DNA from: Syntrophomonadaceae bacterium
Lineage (GTDB): Bacteria > Bacillota > Dethiobacteria > DTU022
Reading direction: 5' to 3'
NCBI GenBank assembly: GCA_007130585.1
Contig: SLSE01000057.1
Span: forward strand, 1-12,184
Length of the DNA stretch: 12,184 bases
Shown here: piece by piece, positions 7,586 through 12,184 of the stretch
How positions within the stretch are numbered: the first letter of the stretch is position 1
Layout of the letters: the number at the start of each line of letters is the position of its first letter
Translations under genes and position numbers: made by a program
Notes under the pieces: generated by a model
Seen by the model: only the letters and a program-made list of their open reading frames with translations
The model's database searches: none
What the model was told of the DNA's origin: nothing

Positions 7586-7981
7586 CTAACGATTCAAATA
7601 TGTTATTGAAAGCTGCAGGGCCGAAGCAAAAACAACCCAGGCCAGGTAAGGGATGTTGATCAAGGCAACCCAGTTTAAGTGGGGCCAGATAACAACCAGG
7701 GCCCAGATCAGGGTCACGACGACCAAAATTATGTCAACTGATGCCAGCAGGTTATTTTTTAACCCGAACTGAATGTAAGTAAATGAAAAATTAAATGCCA
7801 GGTTCAGGGCAAAAGGGATAGCCACCACCCGGGGAATCATTGCTGTGGCGGCATTGTAAAATACCACACTGAAAGAAATAAAGATAAACAGGTACAACAG
7901 CGACCAAACCGGCCCGAAAAGCGCAGCAGGAGGGGCCCATCCCGGTTTTTTTAATTTTAAATACCAGCTGTAGCTATCCAT
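7586..7981 (-). CDS. TspO/MBR family membrane protein, short form
   Basis: A 131-aa tryptophan-rich membrane protein of the TspO/peripheral benzodiazepine receptor family, whose members bind porphyrins and other ligands and are linked to redox stress. The family signature WYLKLKKPGWAPP (6-18) and FGPVWSLLY (22-30) is clear. A conserved Asn segment (NLAFNFSFTYIQFG) and the C-terminal NIPYLAWVVFA also match. Predicted helices lie near 21-41, 49-71, 77-98 and 104-127. Typical TspO has five helices and about 150-160 aa; the signature here starts at residue 6, so helix 1 is missing. An in-frame TGA lies five codons upstream of the ATG, so a longer start is excluded. No clear RBS was found. It converges on the peroxiredoxin remnant. 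Confidence 0.88.
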   Translation of the reverse strand: MDSYSWYLKLKKPGWAPPAALFGPVWSLLYLFIFISFSVVFYNAATAMIPRVVAIPFALNLAFNFSFTYIQFGLKNNLLASVDIILVVVTLIWALVVIWPHLNWVALINIPYLAWVVFASALQLSITYLNR

Positions 7982-8040
7982 GATGCTATTATCTCACTTG
8001 TTGAAGAATAAATAAATTCAAATTTTCGCGGGGTGATACC

Positions 8041-8994
8041 ATGAACTGGATCGATGTGGTAATTGTTTTTGTTTTACTGCTTTTTATTAGTAGAGGGTTG
8101 CGGCGCGGTTTCCTGATCGGCCTGGTAGAATTAATCGGGATCATCGTTTCTGTGAGTATCCCCCTTATATTATACAACCCGGCCGGCAGTATTCTTGAAA
8201 ACGTCGGCATATCTCAGGTCTATTCGGGCGCTCTTGCCTTTCTGATCATTTTTTTCGTCGTGATATCAGTCTATTTTGCCCTCGCCAACAGGATCTACCT
8301 GTGGATTCCCCGGCAGGTACGTTTTTCAGGCATTAACAGGTTTTTTGGGTTGTTCACCGGCCTGCTCAGGGGAATAATTGTTGTTACCCTGCTTGTTGCC
8401 CTGGTTGTCGCATTGCCGGTTCCTTTCGTAACTTCCGAAAGCGTGGAAGAATCATATTTCGGCTCTCCGCTTCTGGAAACTGCCGTAGAATTATCCTCGC
8501 TTACCGCCCGCATTTTCGGTGAAGCCTTTAAGCATGCACTCGGTTTTTTAACAGTGGAAACCATTGAAGGGGAATACCTGGAGCTGAATTTTACCGTTTC
8601 CGATCCCGAGATCGACCCTGAAACTGAAGAAGAAATGCTCCGCCTCGTTAATGAAGAACGCGCCCTGGAAGGGCTGCCCGAGCTTGTAATGGATGAAACA
8701 ATTCGTGAAGTTTCCCGGATGCATTCAGTTGATATGTTTCAGAGGGGTTATATCGGTCATGTCGATCCGGATGGCACGACACCATTTGACAGGATGCGGG
8801 AGGGAGGGGTTTTATTTGTTGCAGCTGGAGAAAACCTTGCCCTGGCCCCTACAGTTTCCATTGCCCACCAGGGGCTTATGGACAGCCCCGGGCACCGGGA
8901 GAATATACTTAACCCCGCCTACAACCGCATCGGAATAGGAGTGGCCCGTGGCGGCAGGCATGGGGCGATGTTTACGCAAAAGTTTGCAGACTGA
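8041..8994 (+). CDS. CvpA-like membrane domain fused to a CAP/SCP domain
   Basis: A 317-aa protein of two parts. Residues 1-130 form a CvpA-like (colicin V production) integral membrane region with helices near 4-19, 24-45, 62-85 and 103-128, and the basic loop SRGLRRGF. After a linker rich in Glu and Asp (about 131-195), residues 196-317 form a CAP/SCP-PR1 domain. His228, His240, Glu264 and His285-x-Glu287 (SPGHRENIL) match the conserved CAP cavity residues, and the domain ends normally in FTQKFAD. The CAP domain is probably displayed outside the membrane. CvpA-CAP fusions are known in Firmicutes, but their role is not established; envelope or peptidoglycan-related work is a guess. ATG 8041 has an RBS (GGGGTGAT). 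The gene is divergent from tspO across 59 bp. Confidence 0.92.
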   Translation: MNWIDVVIVFVLLLFISRGLRRGFLIGLVELIGIIVSVSIPLILYNPAGSILENVGISQVYSGALAFLIIFFVVISVYFALANRIYLWIPRQVRFSGINRFFGLFTGLLRGIIVVTLLVALVVALPVPFVTSESVEESYFGSPLLETAVELSSLTARIFGEAFKHALGFLTVETIEGEYLELNFTVSDPEIDPETEEEMLRLVNEERALEGLPELVMDETIREVSRMHSVDMFQRGYIGHVDPDGTTPFDRMREGGVLFVAAGENLALAPTVSIAHQGLMDSPGHRENILNPAYNRIGIGVARGGRHGAMFTQKFAD

Positions 8995-9074
8995 GCATTT
9001 GATGCACCGTATTCAAACAGCCTGACCCTTAACAATCGCAAATAGAAAATAACAATTCAGGCCAGGGAACTTTG

Positions 9075-9767
9075 TTATACTGAAATGGCATCCGTCTCGG
9101 GATATCCGCTTTTTAACACCGGATCATGATCGATGCCGTAATGAACTGTCTTAACTGCCAGAATATCAATATCTTCGGGGTCATGGGTAACCAGGACTAC
9201 AGGGATCGCCCATTGCTCGAGGAATTCCCTGATTTCGTTGCGCAATATTTTTCTCACGGGTATGTCAACAGCCGAAAATGGTTCGTCCAAAAGCAGCACT
9301 TCCGGGCTGTTTGCCAGGGCTCTCAAAAGAGCAATGCGTTGTTTTTCTCCTCCCGACAACTGGGAAGGGTATTTATTCAGCTTACTCTCAAGGCCCACCC
9401 GGGACAACAATTCCGTGACCCTCTGGTTTTTTTCTTCTCTGCTTATCCTGTGCATCCCGAACGAAATGTTTTCGCCTATCTTCATATGCGGAAAAAGCCC
9501 GTAGTTCTGGGGCACGTAACCCACGCGCCGCTCACTGACCGGGACATCTATTTTCCTGTCATGGTGAAATATGTAACGGTTATTAATCTTGATAAAACCC
9601 CGGTCCGGTTTCTCCAGCCCGGCAATAGAGCGTAAAGACAGGCTTTTACCGGAACCGGAAGGTCCAAAAAGGGCAATCACTTCCCCCCTGCCTGCTGTCC
9701 ATTTCTTCTTTAAAACAAAATCATCATAACTCTTAACAACACTAAACTGCAGCAAAACCTTCACCAC
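9075..9767 (-). CDS. modC: Molybdate ABC transporter ATP-binding protein, lacking the TOBE domain
   Basis: The ATPase that powers molybdate uptake through ModB. It shows Walker A GPSGSGKS (35-42), Q-loop Gln87, signature LSGGEKQR (137-144), Walker B VLLLDEP (157-163) and the H-loop His195 in VTHD. At 230 aa it holds only the nucleotide-binding domain; classical ModC is about 350 aa and carries a C-terminal molbindin/TOBE regulatory domain. The stretch after the H-loop (from about 200) departs from the usual LADR-type ending. The start is one of two adjacent GTG codons (9765-9767 or 9762-9764); the second overlaps the modB stop as GTGA, so translation is probably coupled. Gene order modA-modB-modC fixes the substrate class; tungstate may also be carried. 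Confidence 0.9.
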   Translation of the reverse strand: MVKVLLQFSVVKSYDDFVLKKKWTAGRGEVIALFGPSGSGKSLSLRSIAGLEKPDRGFIKINNRYIFHHDRKIDVPVSERRVGYVPQNYGLFPHMKIGENISFGMHRISREEKNQRVTELLSRVGLESKLNKYPSQLSGGEKQRIALLRALANSPEVLLLDEPFSAVDIPVRKILRNEIREFLEQWAIPVVLVTHDPEDIDILAVKTVHYGIDHDPVLKSGYPETDAISV

Positions 9768-10420
9768 CTCTTGTATCCTGAAAACTTATTAAGGGCCATT
9801 AAGCTCCCTATAGTTATAACGCTGATCAAAATCACCAGGAAGTTGGCCTGCTGATAGTTCCCGCCCTGAACAGCATCGTAAATGGCAATGGAGAGTGTCT
9901 GGGTTTTGCCGGGTATGTTCCCCGCTACCATCAGTGTCGCCCCAAATTCACCCATCGCCCGGGCAAAAGCAAGAACCAGGCCGGCTAAAATTCCCTGCCA
10001 GGCCAAAGGTAGAGTAATCCGGGAAAATACGACCAGTTCTGATTTGCCGAGAGTCCTTGCAACATCTTCCGCCCCGGGATCAACGTTTTCAACGCTTGCC
10101 TGAACCGCCCTGACCATCAGGGGAAGCGAAACGATGGCTGCAGCCAGTACCGCTCCCTGCCAGGTAAAAACAAGATTGATCTGCAGGGTGTCCTGCAGCC
10201 ATCTCCCGATAATACTCTGCCTGCCGATCAGCAGCAGCAGGTAATAACCAAGCACCGTCGGCGGCAGTACCATGGGAAGCATTACAACAGTCGACAGGAA
10301 ACTGCTGCCGGCAAACCTTCCCCTGGCCAGCAGCCAGCCCAGGGGTATCCCCAGTATGGCGGTTAGAAGTGTGGCATAAAAAGCGACTTTTAATGACAGG
10401 TAAACCGGCAACCAATTCAA
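9761..10420 (-). CDS. modB: Molybdate ABC transporter permease
   Basis: The membrane channel subunit of the molybdate importer, 219 aa, normal for ModB. It has about five to six hydrophobic helices. The cytoplasmic EAA loop, EDVARTLGKSELVVFSRITLP, contacts the ATPase, and the following AFARAMGEFGATLMVAGNIPG is highly typical of ModB and related sulfate/tungstate permeases. The start is TTG (10418-10420), which overlaps the modA stop as TTGA; an AAGGAG sits about 10 nt upstream inside the end of modA. The stop overlaps the modC start. Both overlaps show tight coupling within one operon. Confidence 0.93.
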   Translation of the reverse strand: MNWLPVYLSLKVAFYATLLTAILGIPLGWLLARGRFAGSSFLSTVVMLPMVLPPTVLGYYLLLLIGRQSIIGRWLQDTLQINLVFTWQGAVLAAAIVSLPLMVRAVQASVENVDPGAEDVARTLGKSELVVFSRITLPLAWQGILAGLVLAFARAMGEFGATLMVAGNIPGKTQTLSIAIYDAVQGGNYQQANFLVILISVITIGSLMALNKFSGYKRW

Positions 10421-11226
10421 GGTGCGACTGCTCCTTCTCCGGGTATTGAAAAACCGTGCTTCTTAAGGATTTCCTGACCGACCGGCCCGTTGACAAAGGC
10501 GGCAAACTCACCCGCCAGCTCCTGTTTCCGGGATTGGCTCACTACCCCCATAATTTGTAAAAGGGGTTTATGCAAATTTTCATCCACCGGGAAGTATTCA
10601 ATTCCCGGCGCATCGGCAGTCGACAGGGCGATAATACCGGCAGGGGCATTCCCTGTCTGAACAAATTGCATCGCCTGGAACACTGTTTCTCCATATACCA
10701 GTTTATCTTCAAGGCTGCTCCATAGACCTTTATTTTCGAGCGCTTCCCTGGCTGCCTGCCCGTACGGCGCGTGAGAAGGATTTGCAATGGAAATGTAATG
10801 TACTTGATCGGAAACCAGGTCTTCCAGAGCTTGAATCTCCAGTTGTGAATCCATGTTAACCGCCAGTACTATGCGGCCGACAGCGAAAGTAGCTGCAGTT
10901 TCCGCCACTATATCCCCGCTTTCAACCAGGCTTTCTATAAAGAACTTGTTGGCAGAAGCGAATAAATCAAGGGGCGCTCCTCCGGAGATCTGCTGCGCCA
11001 GGCTGCCCGAAGAACCAAACTGGAAAATCAACCTGCTGCCATGTTCTGCTTCAAATGCTTCGCCAATTTCTTCAAAAACAAACCTTAAGGCTGAAGCTGC
11101 AGCAACATGAAGTTCATCGTTTCCATTAAGCTGTTTTTCCTCTCCGGCTGTGGGCATACAGGCCGTAAGGAAAATCGAAATGACAAGGATCGTAAATATT
11201 AAATATTTACCCGCCCTTTTTTTCAC
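10417..11226 (-). CDS. modA: Molybdate-binding lipoprotein of ABC transporter
   Basis: The extracytoplasmic receptor that captures molybdate for ModBC, about 269 aa. A hydrophobic signal segment ends in a lipobox LTAC, so the mature protein is probably a lipid-anchored Cys, as in other Gram-positive receptors. AAASALR and FGSSGSLAQQISGGAPLDLFASA supply the two Ser-containing oxyanion loops of ModA, and APYGQAAREAL is the third conserved segment. The position of the Tyr ligand of E. coli ModA reads GIIALSTADA here, as in some other ModA branches. An upstream in-frame ATG (11230-11232) sits directly on the GAGGA RBS; GTG 11224-11226 has ideal 6-nt spacing and is preferred. It leads the modABC operon. 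Confidence 0.93.
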   Translation of the reverse strand: MKKRAGKYLIFTILVISIFLTACMPTAGEEKQLNGNDELHVAAASALRFVFEEIGEAFEAEHGSRLIFQFGSSGSLAQQISGGAPLDLFASANKFFIESLVESGDIVAETAATFAVGRIVLAVNMDSQLEIQALEDLVSDQVHYISIANPSHAPYGQAAREALENKGLWSSLEDKLVYGETVFQAMQFVQTGNAPAGIIALSTADAPGIEYFPVDENLHKPLLQIMGVVSQSRKQELAGEFAAFVNGPVGQEILKKHGFSIPGEGAVAP

Positions 11227-11232
11227 AGCCAT

Positions 11233-11237
11233 TCCTC
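11233..11237 (-). promoter_or_regulatory. RBS deciding the modA start
   Basis: GAGGA on the minus strand. It abuts the upstream ATG at 11230-11232 with no spacer, which would be unusable, but stands 6 nt before GTG 11224-11226. This favours the GTG start, two codons shorter. Confidence 0.6.
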
Positions 11238-11268
11238 ATTTCTATTCTTCATGTGCTGCATCCAAAAT

Positions 11269-11292
11269 CGTTATATTCGCCAAAACATAACG
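11269..11292. promoter_or_regulatory. ModE-box-like operator in front of modABC
   Basis: CGTTATAT (11269-11276) and ACATAACG (11285-11292) form an 8-8-8 inverted repeat with one mismatch; the outer six bases are perfect. It closely resembles the known ModE operator form CGTTATAT-N-ATATAACG of Gram-negative mod operons. It lies 43-66 bp upstream of the modA start and contains a possible minus-strand -10 (TATAAC, 11270-11275), with TTGGAG 19 bp further upstream as a poor -35. Binding here would block the modA promoter. The modE-like gene just upstream is the obvious partner. Confidence 0.75.
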
Positions 11293-11298
11293 CACTCC

Positions 11299-11323
11299 AA
11301 AAAAAATAACCCATCAGGATTAT
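11299..11323 (-). terminator. Intrinsic terminator between modE-like gene and modA
   Basis: On the minus strand ATAATCC and GGGTTAT pair (7 bp, one G-T wobble) around a TGAT loop, followed by eight T residues. It starts 1 bp after the modE-like stop codon. It would separate the regulator transcript from modABC. The stem also contains TGA-TATAAT (11319-11327), a perfect extended -10, so this DNA could instead, or also, be a promoter for modABC. Confidence 0.55.
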
Positions 11324-11324
11324 A

Positions 11325-11651
11325 TCATAAAAAGCTGTCCATTTCTTTTCTAATCATATCATTAATCCTATCCGTAAAAGCCTCATATTGTTTCATAAAT
11401 GCCTTCGCTTCTTTTGTCAGTGTGCTGCCGCCTCCGGCCCGTCCACCAATTTTCCGTTCCAGCAGCTGGATCTGCAGTTCTCCTTCAATTCGCTTCATGA
11501 TTTTCCAGGCCTTGCTGTAGGATATTCCGCTGGCAGCAGCCGCCTGCCTCAGGGAACCAAATTCCTCAACTTTTTTTAGGAGCATCATCGGACCTTCCCC
11601 AAAAACCTTTTTGTCGTTTTTAAGCAGCCAGAAACGAAATTTATATTCCAA
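11325..11651 (-). CDS. ModE-like winged-helix regulator, DNA-binding domain only
   Basis: A 108-aa protein matching the N-terminal LysR-type winged helix of ModE: FGEGPMMLLKKVEEFGSLRQAAA, the recognition helix SGISYSKAWKIMKRIE, and the wing GGRAGGGSTLTKEA. The C-terminal helix probably dimerises. Full ModE is about 260 aa with two molbindin domains that bind molybdate; here they are absent, as in other short ModE-N proteins. It probably binds the inverted repeat at 11269-11292 and controls modABC. The TTG at 11649-11651 is chosen as start because AGAGG (11660-11664) stands 8 nt before it; a TTG at 11673-11675 would add eight residues but has no RBS. Confidence 0.88.
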   Translation of the reverse strand: MEYKFRFWLLKNDKKVFGEGPMMLLKKVEEFGSLRQAAAASGISYSKAWKIMKRIEGELQIQLLERKIGGRAGGGSTLTKEAKAFMKQYEAFTDRINDMIRKEMDSFL

Positions 11652-11659
11652 AAATTTTA

Positions 11660-11664
11660 CCTCT
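11660..11664 (-). promoter_or_regulatory. RBS deciding the start of the ModE-like gene
   Basis: AGAGG on the minus strand, 8 nt upstream of TTG 11649-11651. It lies inside the reading frame of the longer alternative start at 11675, which has no comparable site, so the shorter product is favoured. Confidence 0.55.
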
Positions 11665-11781
11665 TTCCGGGCCAAAATATGGCGGTTTTGCTTTCACCAT
11701 ACATCTGAAAAAATTACTTTAAAGCCTTGCCATTCAGGCATAGCCAGACCGGCAGCGCCGGCCCGGGTGCCTTCTTAACTG

Positions 11782-12144
11782 TTATATATCACTTTTGAAT
11801 AGCCATTGCCAGGCCAGTTCCTCATCTTCGGGATCAAAATGCATTACTTCCATCGGTAAAACTGCGCCCAGTTTCGACACCCATTCAGCCCAATCTTCAG
11901 TACTTATAATCGCCATCTTTTCAATTTTGTCATAGTACTTTGCAAACAGTTTAAAATCAGACAGGATCGCTTCAGCAGTAATACCCGATAGCTCAGTAAT
12001 TCTGCAGAACATATTTACCTTCTCAGATTCATTCAACTTACTTTCGATTGCATTTTCCAGGCGGTCGTAGTCTTCTTTTGTCACTTCGCCTTTGATCTCT
12101 ATCTCAAGCACCGACTTATCTACTGGTTCCAAAATCCTGAACAT
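11782..12144 (-). CDS. SpoIIAA-like STAS/SEC14 domain protein
   Basis: A 120-aa soluble protein. The layout is that of the SpoIIAA-like (STAS/SEC14, DUF3478-type) family: an N-terminal beta hairpin (VLEIEIKGEVTKEDYDRL), a helix, a short strand (VNMFCRI), a helix (ILSDFKLFAKYYDKIEKMAII) and the typical ending EDWAEWVSKL followed by EVMHFDPEDEELAWQWL. Members may bind small hydrophobic ligands or act in signalling, but the function of most is unknown, and no Ser phosphorylation site can be assigned here. ATG 12142-12144 has an excellent AAGGAGG RBS 7 nt upstream. About 130 bp separate it from the modE-like gene with no clear terminator, so a link to the mod locus is possible but unproven. Confidence 0.85.
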   Translation of the reverse strand: MFRILEPVDKSVLEIEIKGEVTKEDYDRLENAIESKLNESEKVNMFCRITELSGITAEAILSDFKLFAKYYDKIEKMAIISTEDWAEWVSKLGAVLPMEVMHFDPEDEELAWQWLFKSDI

Positions 12145-12184
12145 AAATTTGCCTCCTTACCCGGCCGCATAGCTGCAGCCAACG

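Noticed and set aside
7982..8040. TTGAA (8001-8005) and TTCAA (8017-8021) in the tspO/cvpA-cap divergent region, considered as a shared operator.
   Set aside because: Five-base arms in AT-rich DNA are expected by chance, and no convincing -35/-10 pair could be fixed for either gene.
8995..9074. Inverted repeat GCCTGA (9020-9025) and TCAGGC (9057-9062) between the convergent CAP and modC genes, considered as a bidirectional terminator.
   Set aside because: A 6-bp stem with a 31-nt loop and no T run is too weak to claim.
9075..11226. Assignment of the ABC transporter as tungstate-specific (TupABC/WtpABC).
   Set aside because: The receptor has ModA-type Ser loops (AAAS, FGSSGS), and a ModE-like regulator and ModE-type box are adjacent; tungstate transport as a side activity cannot be excluded.
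11676..11781. GC-rich hairpins (CCGGC-AGC-GCCGG at 11749-11761 and TGCC-ATTCA-GGCA at 11728-11740) upstream of the ModE-like gene, considered as a molybdenum-cofactor riboswitch or terminator.
   Set aside because: The stems are only 4-5 bp, the T run at 11708-11713 (minus strand) does not directly follow a stem, and no conserved riboswitch core was recognised.

Overview
The window looks like chromosomal DNA from a Bacillota (Firmicutes) bacterium, most likely an anaerobic Clostridia-type lineage. The reasons are strong AAGGAGG/GGAGG ribosome-binding sites, sigma-A-like promoters, frequent GTG/TTG starts, moderate base composition, a SpoIIAA-like STAS protein and a CvpA-CAP fusion. The phylum is an inference; the genus cannot be told from what is visible. 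No tRNA, rRNA, CRISPR array, intact transposase or phage gene was seen.

Left part (1-6760): the end of an unidentified gene and its terminator come first, then a doubtful small ORF. The gltBD operon follows, encoding both subunits of NADPH-type glutamate synthase, which makes glutamate from glutamine and 2-oxoglutarate. A clear promoter (TTGACC-N17-TATTAT) precedes gltB. Two almost identical palindromic elements of about 83 bp bracket the operon, one just upstream of the promoter and one 11 bp after the gltD stop. They are the most striking non-coding feature here.

Middle part (6768-8994): a minus-strand gene with a possible PD-(D/E)XK nuclease-like core is divergent from a broken peroxiredoxin gene. 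That fragment keeps its RBS, an extended -10 promoter with a palindromic operator, and the active-site Cys, but ends after 55 codons. It runs tail-to-tail into a short TspO/MBR gene. TspO is divergent from a membrane protein that joins a CvpA-like domain to an extracellular CAP/SCP domain. Redox or envelope stress would be a loose common theme, but only as an inference.

Right part (9075-12144, all minus strand): a molybdate uptake locus reads modE-like regulator, modA (lipoprotein), modB (permease), modC (ATPase). modA/modB and modB/modC overlap at stop/start codons, so translation is probably coupled. An intrinsic terminator and a ModE-box-like inverted repeat lie between the regulator and modA. 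The regulator lacks molbindin domains and ModC lacks the C-terminal TOBE domain, so no molybdate-sensing domain is encoded in the visible locus. Upstream is a SpoIIAA-like STAS/SEC14 protein.

The genes are largely recognisable families. The candidates for something less ordinary are the paired palindromic elements, the decaying peroxiredoxin with its retained control region, the TspO lacking helix 1, the CvpA-CAP fusion and the Mop-less mod locus.
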